In this document: positions 8,724 to 16,729 of the stretch, piece after piece
Layout: each line of letters begins with the position of its first letter
Position numbering within the stretch: the stretch's first letter is position 1
NCBI RefSeq assembly: GCF_015707995.1
Contig: NZ_JAAGRY010000019.1
Location: 1-47,073, forward strand
Origin: Microbacterium paulum
GTDB lineage: Bacteria > Actinomycetota > Actinomycetes > Actinomycetales > Microbacteriaceae
Direction of reading: 5' to 3'
Length of the DNA stretch: 47,073 nt
Position numbers and translations under genes: made by a program
The notes under the pieces: generated by a model
The model's input: the letters and a program-made list of their open reading frames with translations, nothing else
Told to the model about the DNA's origin: nothing
Database searches by the model: none

Positions 8724-9722
8724 ATGGCAGACGACGTCGCCTTCAGCATCACCACCACGCGCTTCGACGAGCACTACACCCCGGCCGAAAGCTCGCGCAT
8801 CACGACGAACTTCGCCAACCTGGCACGCGGCGAGCACCGGGAGCAGAACCTGCGCAACACCCTCACGATGATCGACCGCCGCTTCAACGACCTCATGCCG
8901 TGCGACAACCCGACCGGCGACCGCTACACGCTCGAACTCGAGATCGTCTCGGTGCAGCTCGAGTTCGCCGCGGAGGGCGCCGACCAGCGCTTCCCGCTGC
9001 TCGAAGTCCTCGACATCCACGTCCTCGACCGGCAGACGGGGCTGCGCACCCACGGGATCGTGGGCAACAACTTCTCGTCGTATGTGCGCGACTACGACTT
9101 CAGCGTGCTGCTGCCGGCCGTCGCCGAGCGCACCGAGGCCGGCGCGCCCATCGCGCCGAGCGACTTCGGCGACCTGCACGGCACGCTCTTCCGGCGCTTC
9201 CTCGACTCGGTCGCCTACCGGGAGCGGTTCGCGCAGCCTCCCGTGATCTGCATCAGCGTCTCGACCAGCAAGACCTACCGGCGCACCGACAACCATCACC
9301 CGATCCTCGGTGTCGAGTACGCCCAGCCCGAGCCGTCGTTGACCGACGAGTACTTCGCGAAGATGGGGCTGCAGGCGCGCTACTTCATGCCGCGCGGCAG
9401 CGTGGCGCCGCTCGCGTTCTACTTCAGCGGAGACCTGCCCGCCGGCTACACCGACCTGCAGTTGGCCGGCACGATCAGCGCGATGGAGACCTTTCAGAAG
9501 ATCTACCGACCCGAGATCTACAACGCCAACTCGGCGGCTCCCGCCGTCTACCGGCCGAGCCTCGCGGCGCAAGACTTCTCGCGCACCCAGATCGACTACG
9601 ACCGTGAGGAGCGCAGCCGGCTCGCCCTCACCCAGGGCCGCTACGCGCAGGAGCACTTCATCGAGCCGCACCGCGAGGTGCTCGAGCGGTGGGCGGCCGG
9701 CGTCGAGGCGGCGTTCGCGTGA
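8724..9722 (+). CDS. mesX: MesX (DUF1852), auxiliary protein for methionine synthase MesD
   Basis: The sequence matches the DUF1852/MesX family from its start onward (SRITTNFANLARGEHREQN, TMIDRRFNDL, DNPTGDRYTLELEIVS), 332 aa. In published genetics on folate-independent methionine synthases, MesD needs MesX, and oxygen appears to be required; MesX was proposed to be an oxygenase or oxidoreductase that supplies the methyl group from an unknown donor. ATG at 8724 is chosen by family N-terminus; no good Shine-Dalgarno is visible. An untranslated stretch of about 75-90 bases before it holds a weak hairpin (GGAGA 8664-8668 with TCTCC 8679-8683). The stop overlaps the mesD start (GTGA), implying translational coupling. 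Confidence 0.88.
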   Translation: MADDVAFSITTTRFDEHYTPAESSRITTNFANLARGEHREQNLRNTLTMIDRRFNDLMPCDNPTGDRYTLELEIVSVQLEFAAEGADQRFPLLEVLDIHVLDRQTGLRTHGIVGNNFSSYVRDYDFSVLLPAVAERTEAGAPIAPSDFGDLHGTLFRRFLDSVAYRERFAQPPVICISVSTSKTYRRTDNHHPILGVEYAQPEPSLTDEYFAKMGLQARYFMPRGSVAPLAFYFSGDLPAGYTDLQLAGTISAMETFQKIYRPEIYNANSAAPAVYRPSLAAQDFSRTQIDYDREERSRLALTQGRYAQEHFIEPHREVLERWAAGVEAAFA

Positions 9723-10765
9723 CCGGGGCATCCGTTCCCGTGCACACGCTCCTGCCCACGACGATCGTCGGCAGCCTGCCGAAGCCGTCGTGGCTCGCGG
9801 AGCCCGAGGTGCTGTGGTCGCCGTGGGCCCTCGAGGGGGATGCCCTGGACGAGGGCAAGCACGACGCGCTGCGCATCGCCGTGCACGAGCAGGCGCGGCG
9901 CGGCATCGACATCGTCAGCGACGGCGAGCAGACCCGGCAGCACTTCGTCACGACGTTCATCGAGCACCTGAGCGGAGTCGACTTCGACAAGCGCGAGACC
10001 GTGCGCATCCGCGATCGCTACGACGCGAGTGTGCCGACCGTCGTCGGCGAGGTGCGCCGCGAGCGCCCCGTGTTCGTCGACGACGCGACCTTCTTGCGCT
10101 CGACGACCGACCGGCCGATCAAATGGGCCCTTCCCGGCCCGATGACGATGGTCGACACGCTCTACGACGCCCACTACAAGAGCCGAGAGAAGCTCGCGTG
10201 GGAGTTCGCCGTCATCCTCAACGAAGAGGCGAAGGCGCTCGAAGCGGTGGGGGTCGACATCATCCAGTTCGACGAGCCGTCGTTCAACGTGTTCTTCGAC
10301 GAGGTGAAGGATTGGGGTGTCGCCGCCCTCGAACGCGCGGCGGAGGGCCTGCGCGCCGAGACGGCCGTGCACATCTGCTACGGCTACGGCATCACTGCGA
10401 ACAACGACTGGAAGGCGACCCTCGGGTCGCAGTGGCGGCAGTACGAAGAGTCGTTCCCGTTGCTGCAGCGCTCGTCGATCGACATCGTGTCGCTCGAATG
10501 CCAGCACTCGCACGTTCCGATGGACCTCATCGAACTCATCCGCGGCAAGAAGGTCATGCTCGGCGCGATCGACGTCGCGAACGACGCCATCGAGACCCCC
10601 GACGAGGTCGCCGGCACGCTCCGCCGTGCGCTCGCTTTCGTCGACGCCGACAAGCTCATCCCGAGCACCAACTGCGGCATGGCGCCGTTCCCGCGCGAGG
10701 TCGCGCTGCAGAAGCTCAGTGCGCTGAGTGCGGGGGCTGCCCTCGTGCGGAGCGAGCTCAGCTGA
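9719..10765 (+). CDS. mesD: Folate-independent methionine synthase MesD (core-MetE)
   Basis: Methylates homocysteine to methionine. At 348 aa the protein is only the C-terminal catalytic barrel of cobalamin-independent methionine synthase and lacks the N-terminal MetE domain. All zinc/homocysteine ligands are visible: H218 and C220 in HICYGYG, E260 in SLECQHSH, and C319 in STNCGMAPF. The sections SDGEQTRQHFVTTFIEHLSG and FDEPSFNVFFDEV are typical of MesD. The start is GTG, overlapping the mesX stop by four bases. It ends one base before the stop of convergent lexA, so transcripts from the two strands probably overlap. Confidence 0.9.
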   Translation: MTGASVPVHTLLPTTIVGSLPKPSWLAEPEVLWSPWALEGDALDEGKHDALRIAVHEQARRGIDIVSDGEQTRQHFVTTFIEHLSGVDFDKRETVRIRDRYDASVPTVVGEVRRERPVFVDDATFLRSTTDRPIKWALPGPMTMVDTLYDAHYKSREKLAWEFAVILNEEAKALEAVGVDIIQFDEPSFNVFFDEVKDWGVAALERAAEGLRAETAVHICYGYGITANNDWKATLGSQWRQYEESFPLLQRSSIDIVSLECQHSHVPMDLIELIRGKKVMLGAIDVANDAIETPDEVAGTLRRALAFVDADKLIPSTNCGMAPFPREVALQKLSALSAGAALVRSELS

Positions 10766-10766
10766 G

Positions 10767-11429
10767 TCAGACCGCGCGGAGGATGGCGACGACCTTGCCG
10801 AGCACCGTGGCGTCGTCGCCCAGGATCGGTTCGAACGCGCTGTTGCGGGGGAGCAGCCACGTGTGGCCGTCGCGCTGGCGGAAGGTCTTGACGGTCGCCT
10901 CGCCGTCGAGCATCGCCGCGACGATGTCGCCGTTGTCGGCGGTCGCCTGTGAGCGCACGACGACCCAGTCGCCGTCGCAGATCGCGGCATCGATCATCGA
11001 CTCGCCGCTCACCTTGAGCATGAACAGGTCGCCCTTGCCCACGAGCTGACGGGGGAGCGGGAACACCTCTTCGACGTGCTGATCGGCAGTGATCGGCACG
11101 CCCGCGGCGATCCGGCCGACGAGCGGAACGAGCGCGGCGTCGCCGACAGCAGGAGCGGTGTCGGCGGGGTTCTCGGTCGACGCGCCGGGCAGGTCGATCA
11201 GCACCTCCATCGCGCGCGTCTTGCCCGCGTCGCGGCGCAGGTAGCCGCTGAGTTCGAGCTGGCCCAGCTGATGCGTCACGCTCGAGAGCGACTTCAGCCC
11301 GACCGCGTCGCCGATCTCGCGCATGCTCGGCGGGTAGCCGTACTGCGCGATCGAGCGCTGGATCACTTCGAGGATCGCCAGCTGCTTGTCGCTGAGGCTC
11401 TTTCGCCGACGCGTCTGCGGCTTGTCCAT
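10767..11429 (-). CDS. lexA: LexA repressor
   Basis: SOS-response repressor that self-cleaves when RecA is activated. The N-terminal winged helix-turn-helix spans about residues 10-72 ([27 protein letters not shown]). The autocleavage bond is A109-G110 in [11 protein letters not shown], and the Ser-Lys dyad is S144 in VSGESM and K181 in GEATVKTF. The length of 220 aa is normal. GAAGGAG lies eight bases before the ATG. It is divergent from a LysM membrane protein gene, the arrangement seen for SOS division inhibitors in other actinobacteria. Confidence 0.97.
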   Translation of the reverse strand: MDKPQTRRRKSLSDKQLAILEVIQRSIAQYGYPPSMREIGDAVGLKSLSSVTHQLGQLELSGYLRRDAGKTRAMEVLIDLPGASTENPADTAPAVGDAALVPLVGRIAAGVPITADQHVEEVFPLPRQLVGKGDLFMLKVSGESMIDAAICDGDWVVVRSQATADNGDIVAAMLDGEATVKTFRQRDGHTWLLPRNSAFEPILGDDATVLGKVVAILRAV

Positions 11430-11722
11430 GAACGCACTCCTTCGGATTCGCGCCCTCCGACGATCTCTGACGGGTCACCGTCTTCGAATGTCGGAGGTGG
11501 GTGATGGGCTCTCGTTATCGAAACCGTATCCGGTGAGGGCGGGCTCGGCCGGCAGGCATCCGCGTGTCGCGTTCGATCCGATTCCGATCCGGATGCCCCT
11601 TGACAATCGAACTGTATCGAAGATAGCTTCGGAAAAGAAGTTCGCATTCGGCGCTCCCGGCCGAGCGCCGGATGCGAACATCCCGCAAGGGATCGTCCGA
11701 GGCTTCGCCCCCAGGAGGAATC
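11430..11722. promoter_or_regulatory. lexA / LysM-gene divergent intergenic region
   Basis: This 293-base gap holds no gene. The only clear promoter is TTGACA (11600-11605), an 18-base spacer and TAGCTT (11624-11629), reading toward the LysM gene. The spacer contains TCGAACTGTATCGA (11607-11620). Its left half equals the TCGAAC half-site of actinobacterial SOS boxes, but the canonical partner GTTCGA at four-base spacing is absent. GGAGGA precedes the LysM start. No promoter could be placed with confidence for lexA. Confidence 0.6.
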
Positions 11723-12103
11723 ATGACCACGATCGACATCAGTGCCGGCGCCGCGTTCACCGCCGCGGGCGGCGCACCTGCCACCCGGCTTCGTCTGACC
11801 GCGCGCGGTCGTCGCGTGCTCGCCTTCCTCGCCTCGATCCCGGCGATCGTCGCCCTCAGCATCGCCATCGTCTCGGGCGGTGGCGCGCTCGCCTCGGGTG
11901 AGGGCAGTGCGCCGGCCGGTACGTTCTCCGAAGTCACCGTCATGCCCGGCGACACGCTGTGGTCGATCGCCGAAGAGGTCGCACCGGGCGCCGACCCGCG
12001 CGACGTCGTCGACGCGATCATTCGCCTGAACGCGCTGCCCTCGGGCTCGCTGACGGCGGGACAGAGCCTCGCGCTGCCCGCGGAGTACGCCCCGCAGCAC
12101 TGA
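11723..12103 (+). CDS. LysM-domain membrane protein, candidate SOS cell-division inhibitor
   Basis: 126 aa: a cytoplasmic N-terminus ending in an Arg-rich stretch (RLRLTARGRR), one transmembrane helix (VLAFLASIPAIVALSIAIVSG, about residues 33-53), a short linker and one LysM domain (about 70-121) starting VTVMPGDTLWSIAEEV and ending LTAGQSLALP. LysM binds peptidoglycan, so the C-terminus should be outside. The architecture and divergence from lexA match YneA of Bacillus, DivS of Corynebacterium and Rv2719c/ChiZ of Mycobacterium, which block division during SOS. The start is set by GGAGGA six bases before ATG. Function is inferred from architecture and position. Confidence 0.8.
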   Translation: MTTIDISAGAAFTAAGGAPATRLRLTARGRRVLAFLASIPAIVALSIAIVSGGGALASGEGSAPAGTFSEVTVMPGDTLWSIAEEVAPGADPRDVVDAIIRLNALPSGSLTAGQSLALPAEYAPQH

Positions 12104-12124
12104 GCGCACGGCTGCGGTCCGCCC

Positions 12125-12130
12125 TACGAT
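12125..12130 (+). promoter_or_regulatory. -10 hexamer TACGAT of hisC (leaderless)
   Basis: TACGAT is followed by seven bases and then GTG at 12138. The ATG at 12129, which could be read as an earlier start, lies within the hexamer itself and would be upstream of the transcript start. Confidence 0.65.
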
Positions 12131-12137
12131 GGTGGCT

Positions 12138-13238
12138 GTGAGTGCGAGTCTGGACGACCTTCCCCTGCGAGCCGATCTGCGCGGGCTGACCCCGTACGGG
12201 GCGCCTCAGGCGCCGCTGCCGGTGGCCCTGAACGTCAACGAGAACACCCACCCCGTTCCCGAAGACGTCGCCGACGACATCCTCGACAGCCTCGCGCGTG
12301 CCCTGCGCGACGTGAACCGCTACCCCGACCGCGAGTTCACGGCCCTCCGCGAAGGCTTCGCCGACTACCTCGGCCACGGACTCTCGGCCGACCAGATCTG
12401 GGCGGCGAACGGATCGAACGAAGTACTGCAGCACCTGCTGCAGGCCTTCGCCGGTCCCGGGCGCACGGCGTTCGGCTTCGCGCCGACGTACTCCATGTAC
12501 CCCCTGCTCACCCGCGCCACCGGGGCGACCTATCTCGCCGGCACGCGCGGAGTCGACTACACCCTCAGCGCCGCAGACGCGGCGGCCCAGATCGAGGCGG
12601 CCGACCCCGACGTCGTCTTCCTGTGCGCCCCCAACAACCCCACCGGCACGCCGCTCGGCATCGACGTGATCGAGGCGGTGTACGACGCCGCGCGCGGCAT
12701 CGTCATCGTCGACGAGGCGTATCAGGAGTTCGCCCCACGCGAGTCGCGCTCGGCGCTGACCCTGCTGCCGGGGCGTGAGCGCCTGGTCGTCTCGCGCACG
12801 ATGAGCAAGGCGTTCGCGTTCGCCGGGGCGCGCGTCGGTTACCTCGCCGCCGATCCGGCGGTGATCGAGGCCCTGCGGCTCGTGCGGCTGCCGTACCACC
12901 TCAGTGCGCTGACCCAGGCCGCGGCGGGCGCGGCCCTGCGCCACGCCCCCGCGATGCTCGCCATGGTCGACGAGATCGTCGCTCAGCGCGACCGCATCTC
13001 GGCGACCCTCGACGCGCTCGGTTACGAGCCGTTCGAGAGCTGGACCAACTTCGTGTTGTTCGCCGGTGTCGACGACCCGGCGGCCACATGGCGGGGACTC
13101 TACGACCACGGCGTGCTGATCCGCGACGTCGGGCTGCCGCGCAGCCTGCGGGTCACCGCCGGTACCGAGGCCGAGTCGACCGCGTTCCTCGACGCCCTCG
13201 CCTCGCTCGGGCCGGGTGGTGCGCACGCCGCTCGCTAG
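12138..13238 (+). CDS. hisC: Histidinol-phosphate aminotransferase
   Basis: PLP enzyme converting imidazole-acetol phosphate and glutamate to histidinol phosphate. Motifs of fold-type I: ANGSNEVLQHLL, CAPNNPTGTP (cofactor and carboxylate contacts), IVDEAYQEF (Asp to PLP N1), and the Schiff-base lysine K224 in SRTMSKAFAFAGARVGY. The length is 366 aa. GTG at 12138 is preferred over in-frame ATG at 12129 because the -10 hexamer sits at 12125-12130. Its TAG stop doubles as the start of the hisB -10 hexamer. It could also serve aromatic amino acids, but the his context supports HisC. Confidence 0.95.
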   Translation: MSASLDDLPLRADLRGLTPYGAPQAPLPVALNVNENTHPVPEDVADDILDSLARALRDVNRYPDREFTALREGFADYLGHGLSADQIWAANGSNEVLQHLLQAFAGPGRTAFGFAPTYSMYPLLTRATGATYLAGTRGVDYTLSAADAAAQIEAADPDVVFLCAPNNPTGTPLGIDVIEAVYDAARGIVIVDEAYQEFAPRESRSALTLLPGRERLVVSRTMSKAFAFAGARVGYLAADPAVIEALRLVRLPYHLSALTQAAAGAALRHAPAMLAMVDEIVAQRDRISATLDALGYEPFESWTNFVLFAGVDDPAATWRGLYDHGVLIRDVGLPRSLRVTAGTEAESTAFLDALASLGPGGAHAAR

Positions 13239-13241
13239 ACT
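13236..13241 (+). promoter_or_regulatory. -10 hexamer TAGACT of hisB, overlapping the hisC stop
   Basis: The first three bases are the TAG stop codon of hisC. Seven bases separate the hexamer from the hisB ATG, so hisB has its own predicted leaderless transcript within the his cluster. Confidence 0.65.
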
Positions 13242-13248
13242 CTGAGCC

Positions 13249-13860
13249 ATGACCGCCCCCACGCACCGCACGGCCTCGATCCGCCGGGCGACGAGTGAGT
13301 CGACGGTTGAGCTCGAGCTCGACCTCGACGGCACCGGCCAGAGCCGCATCGACACCACGGTGCCGTTCTTCAACCACATGCTCACCGCGTTCGCGAAGCA
13401 CTCGCTCACCGACCTCACGGTGCGTGCGTCGGGCGACACCGATATCGACGCGCACCACACCGTCGAAGACGTCTCGATCGTGCTCGGGCAGGCGATCCGC
13501 CAGGCGCTCGGCGACAAGGCGGGTATCTCGCGTTACGGCGACGCGCTCGTGCCGCTCGACGAGGCACTCGCCCAGGCGGTCGTCGACATCAGCGGTCGGC
13601 CCTACCTCGTGCACACCGGCGAGCCGGTCGGTTTCGAGCACCACCTGATCGGCGGCCAATTCACCGGGTCGCTCGTGCGCCACACGTTCGAGGCGATCGC
13701 CTTCAACGGCGGCCTCACGGTGCACGTGACGGTGCTGGGCGGTCGCGATCCGCACCACATCGCCGAGGCCGAGTACAAGGCGTTCGCCCGTGCGTTCCGG
13801 CAGGCGAAGGCGCTCGATCCGCTGGTGGTGGGGGTTCCGAGCACCAAGGGCGCTCTGTGA
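13249..13860 (+). CDS. hisB: Imidazoleglycerol-phosphate dehydratase
   Basis: Mn-dependent dehydration of imidazole glycerol phosphate to imidazole acetol phosphate, sixth step of histidine synthesis. It is monofunctional (203 aa), without the phosphatase half of the enterobacterial fusion. Metal-binding motifs of the two repeats are visible: [37 protein letters not shown] and [16 protein letters not shown]. It ends GTGA, sharing four bases with hisH. Confidence 0.97.
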   Translation: MTAPTHRTASIRRATSESTVELELDLDGTGQSRIDTTVPFFNHMLTAFAKHSLTDLTVRASGDTDIDAHHTVEDVSIVLGQAIRQALGDKAGISRYGDALVPLDEALAQAVVDISGRPYLVHTGEPVGFEHHLIGGQFTGSLVRHTFEAIAFNGGLTVHVTVLGGRDPHHIAEAEYKAFARAFRQAKALDPLVVGVPSTKGAL

Positions 13861-14504
13861 CGACCGCACCGCTCGTCGCCGTTCTCGACTACGGCTCCGG
13901 CAACGTCCACTCCGCCGTCAAGGCGCTCGCGGCGGCGGGGGCCGATGCCCGTCTCACCGCCGATCGCGGCTTGATCCGCGACGCCGCGGGCCTCGTGGTG
14001 CCCGGTGTCGGTGCGTTCAGCGCCGTGATCGAAGCGCTCCGGGCGAGCCGCGGCGACGAGCTGATCGGCCGGCGCCTCGCGGGCGGCCTGCCGGTGCTCG
14101 GCATCTGCGTCGGCATGCAGGTGCTGTTCGAGCACGGGGTCGAACGCGGCGCTGATGCCGAGGGGCTCGGCGAGTGGCCGGGCGCGGTGACCGAACTGGA
14201 TGCCCCGGTGCTGCCGCACATGGGCTGGAACACCGTCCGGGCGGGCGCAGATTCGGTGCTGTTCGAGGGCATCGAGGCGGAACGGTTCTACTTCGTGCAC
14301 TCCTACGGCGCGCAGCACTGGACCATGGAGCCGATGAAGCCCTTCCGTGAGCCGGTGCTCACCTGGTGCGACTACGGCACCCCGTTTCTCGCGGCTGTCG
14401 AGAACGGTCCGCTGTCGGCGACGCAGTTCCATCCCGAGAAGAGCGGCGCGGCAGGCATCCGTCTGCTTCGTAACTGGATCTCGTCACTGCCGCAAGCCGG
14501 GTAG
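13857..14504 (+). CDS. hisH: Imidazole glycerol phosphate synthase, glutaminase subunit
   Basis: Hydrolyses glutamine and channels ammonia to HisF for imidazole ring closure. Class I amidotransferase: nucleophile C84 in [12 protein letters not shown], His-Glu in TQFHPEKSG, and [16 protein letters not shown] at the N-terminus. The length of 215 aa is normal. The start is GTG overlapping the hisB stop. The partner hisF is not in this window. Its stop TAG forms part of the next promoter. Confidence 0.97.
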   Translation: MTTAPLVAVLDYGSGNVHSAVKALAAAGADARLTADRGLIRDAAGLVVPGVGAFSAVIEALRASRGDELIGRRLAGGLPVLGICVGMQVLFEHGVERGADAEGLGEWPGAVTELDAPVLPHMGWNTVRAGADSVLFEGIEAERFYFVHSYGAQHWTMEPMKPFREPVLTWCDYGTPFLAAVENGPLSATQFHPEKSGAAGIRLLRNWISSLPQAG

Positions 14505-14507
14505 TCT
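14502..14507 (+). promoter_or_regulatory. -10 hexamer TAGTCT of priA, overlapping the hisH stop
   Basis: The hexamer begins with the hisH TAG stop codon and is six bases upstream of the priA GTG, the second case here of a stop codon embedded in the next gene's -10 element. Confidence 0.65.
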
Positions 14508-14513
14508 CTCGGG

Positions 14514-15257
14514 GTGAACGATTTCGCGTCGACCCCTGAACTGATCCTGCTGCCGGCCGTCGATGTCGCCGGCGGCAAGGCTGTGCGTCTCACGCAGGGC
14601 GAGGCCGGCACCGAGACGAGCTACGGCGACCCGGTCGACGCGGCAGCCGCGTGGGCGCGCGACGGCGCGCAGTGGATCCACCTCGTCGACCTCGACGCGG
14701 CGTTCGGCCGCGGCAACAACACGGCGGTGATCCGCCGGGTCATCAAGCAGCTGCGCGGTGTGCAGGTCGAGCTCTCCGGCGGCATCCGCGACGACGCGAG
14801 CCTCGAGGCAGCGCTCGAGTCGGGGGCATCCCGCATCAACCTCGGCACCGCGGCGCTCGAGAACCCCGAGTGGGCCGCCGATGTGATCGGCCGTTACGGC
14901 GAGGCGATCGCCGTCGGCCTCGATGTGCGCGGCACGACGCTCGCGGCCCGCGGCTGGACGCGCGAGGGCGGCGACCTGTGGCACGTGCTCGAGCGTCTCG
15001 AAGACGCCGGCTGCAGCCGCTACGTCGTCACCGACGTGACGAAGGACGGCACGCTGCAGGGCCCGAATCTCGACCTCTTGCGCGAAGTCACGGCGCGCAC
15101 CACCCGCCCGGTGGTCGCCTCGGGCGGCATCTCGACCCTCGACGACATCGCCGCCCTCCGCGAGCTGGTGCCGCTCGGTGTCGAGGGCGCGATCGTCGGC
15201 AAAGCGCTGTATGCCGGGGCGTTCACGCTGGCCGAGGCGCTGGATGTCGCAGGCTGA
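14514..15257 (+). CDS. priA: Bifunctional HisA/TrpF isomerase PriA
   Basis: (beta-alpha)8 barrel isomerising ProFAR (histidine) and, in actinobacteria, phosphoribosyl anthranilate (tryptophan). Catalytic aspartates are D17 in [15 protein letters not shown] and about D174 in [23 protein letters not shown] (R146, W148) matches the loop that distinguishes bifunctional PriA from plain HisA, so dual activity is likely. ELSGGIRD and VASGGIS are the phosphate-binding loops. 247 aa. GTG start supported by the adjacent -10 hexamer. The end overlaps the next gene by 14 bases. Confidence 0.93.
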   Translation: MNDFASTPELILLPAVDVAGGKAVRLTQGEAGTETSYGDPVDAAAAWARDGAQWIHLVDLDAAFGRGNNTAVIRRVIKQLRGVQVELSGGIRDDASLEAALESGASRINLGTAALENPEWAADVIGRYGEAIAVGLDVRGTTLAARGWTREGGDLWHVLERLEDAGCSRYVVTDVTKDGTLQGPNLDLLREVTARTTRPVVASGGISTLDDIAALRELVPLGVEGAIVGKALYAGAFTLAEALDVAG

Positions 15258-15996
15258 CAGCGCCGGCGTCCCGTGGGAGGGGCGCAGCTTCGAGCCGAAC
15301 CCGCATTCCGGTGACGACGGATCGGCGGATGCCGCGCTGCTGGCCGCCCTCGAGGCGTTCCACGCAGGCAGGGGCGACGCCGTCGCGATCGTCGACGCGT
15401 ACCGCGAGGCCCGGCTGCTGATCCCGCTCGTCGCCGAGGCGGGAGATGTCGGCATCGCCCCGTCGGGGCACACCGTCGACAAGACGCAGGAGCTGTCGAT
15501 CGTCACGGTCGCCGCCCCGGACGGGCGGCGGGTGCTGCCGGTGTTCACGTCGGTCGCCGCGCTCGCCCGGTGGGATGCCAAAGCGCGCCCGGTTCCCGTC
15601 GACGGCGTACGCACCGCGCTGTCGGCGGCCGCCGATGACAGTGACCTGATCGTCATCGACCCGGCATCGGCCACCGAGTTCGTGCTGCGTCGCCCCGCGG
15701 TGTGGGCGATCGGGCAGGGGCAGCGGTGGGAGCCGGCCTGGCGCTCGCCCGAGGTCTACGCGGGGCTACAGCACAGCGTCGCGAGCGAGCTGGGCGTGAT
15801 CGACCTGACCGTGAGCGACGGCGACTCGTCGGGTCGGCTGCGCGGGCCCGAACTCATCGTCGGGCTGCACCTCGTCGACGGGCTCGAAAAGCCCGCGCTC
15901 GACGCGATCCTGCAGCGCCTCGCCGCCCGTTGGGCGGCCGATGACCGCATCGCGGTGCTCGTCGACTCGCTAACCGTCAAGCTGCTGCGCGCCTGA
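15244..15996 (+). CDS. SseB-family protein
   Basis: 250 aa with an SseB N-terminal-type domain: [30 protein letters not shown], then [32 protein letters not shown], the typical 'strand, basic residue, vFTS..al..w' pattern. The C-terminal half has an [27 protein letters not shown] segment. No catalytic motif, signal or membrane segment is seen. The family often sits next to priA in actinobacteria. Its role is not established. ATG at 15244 overlaps priA, suggesting coupled translation. Confidence 0.75.
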   Translation: MSQADSAGVPWEGRSFEPNPHSGDDGSADAALLAALEAFHAGRGDAVAIVDAYREARLLIPLVAEAGDVGIAPSGHTVDKTQELSIVTVAAPDGRRVLPVFTSVAALARWDAKARPVPVDGVRTALSAAADDSDLIVIDPASATEFVLRRPAVWAIGQGQRWEPAWRSPEVYAGLQHSVASELGVIDLTVSDGDSSGRLRGPELIVGLHLVDGLEKPALDAILQRLAARWAADDRIAVLVDSLTVKLLRA

Positions 15997-16039
15997 CCCG
16001 GCCACAGCGCCCGGCCGCGGCGCCCGAGCGCGACCGAGA

Positions 16040-16447
16040 TCAGGTGACCGGGCCGGTCCACTTCTCGCCGGGGCCCTTGCCGATCGGGTCGGGAATGACG
16101 GATGCCTCGCGGAACGCCAACTGCACCGAGCGCAGCCCGTCGCGCAGCGATCGGGCGTGCATGTCGCTGATCTCGGGGGCGCCGGCGGTGATGAGTCCGG
16201 CGAGGGCGTTGATGAGCTTGCGCGCCTCGTCGAGGTCGGTCTGGGTCTCGGGGTCATCGGCCAGGCCGGTCTTGACGGCGGCGGCGCTCATCAGGTGCAC
16301 GGCGGCGGTCGTGATCACCTCGACGGCGGGCACGTCGGCGATGTCGCGTGAGGCCGCCGCGGCGGCCCGCTCCTGCTCCTCCCAGCGGGCCAGACGCTCG
16401 CTGTCCGCGTCGTGGGAATGGTCGGGGGAGGGGGCGTTGTCGGTCAC
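16040..16447 (-). CDS. DUF1844 protein
   Basis: 135 aa. The N-terminal third is acidic and low-complexity. The core [24 protein letters not shown]...[16 protein letters not shown] is the DUF1844 signature, predicted all-helical. No function is known for the family. GTG at 16447 is chosen; a longer GTG start at 16477 would overlap the infC promoter. It is divergent from infC. Confidence 0.75.
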   Translation of the reverse strand: MTDNAPSPDHSHDADSERLARWEEQERAAAAASRDIADVPAVEVITTAAVHLMSAAAVKTGLADDPETQTDLDEARKLINALAGLITAGAPEISDMHARSLRDGLRSVQLAFREASVIPDPIGKGPGEKWTGPVT

Positions 16448-16461
16448 GGTTCGCTTTCTGC

Positions 16462-16467
16462 TAAACT
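16462..16467 (+). promoter_or_regulatory. -10 hexamer TAAACT of the infC operon
   Basis: TAAACT predicts a transcript start at about 16474, giving a leader of about 255 bases before infC. No good -35 match is visible. The hexamer lies just upstream of the divergent DUF1844 gene. Confidence 0.5.
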
Positions 16468-16473
16468 GGGCGC

Positions 16474-16729
16474 GCACCGGAGTGTTCTGCTCCGGATCGA
16501 AAGTGGATCACATCCCACCCGCGCTTGCCGCTCCAGGCTACCGGGTCTCGCACTCCGCCCGGCCCGCCAGCGATATCGGCACCGGGTAGCCACCACGGTG
16601 AGAGCCGTGGGGGACAGGGTGCAGAACTTCCCGCCGTCGCTTGCGTCGTGCCGGGTGGGCGTGAGAATCTTCCGCCCGCGACACTCCCGTGTCCGGTGGC
16701 ATCCACCCGTTCGACACAAGGAGTTCCGC
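16474..16729 (+). promoter_or_regulatory. Long structured 5' leader of infC-rpmI-rplT
   Basis: No gene is supported here. A long-range pairing joins GGCTACC (16536-16542) and GGTAGCC (16585-16591), enclosing CCGGG-rich arms. Immediately after it is a perfect six-pair hairpin, CCACGG (16593-16598), loop TGAGAG, CCGTGG (16605-16610). A leader of this size before infC-rpmI-rplT suggests autoregulation by L20 or IF3, as known in other phyla. The structure has not been folded computationally. Confidence 0.5.

Noticed and set aside
11607..11622. Canonical LexA box in the lexA-LysM gap
   Set aside because: Only a left half-site TCGAAC is present; the right half GTTCGA at four-base spacing is absent, so I report it only as an altered or degenerate candidate.
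12129..12137. ATG at 12129 as the hisC start
   Set aside because: This ATG lies inside the TACGAT -10 hexamer; GTG at 12138 fits the leaderless spacing seen at other genes.
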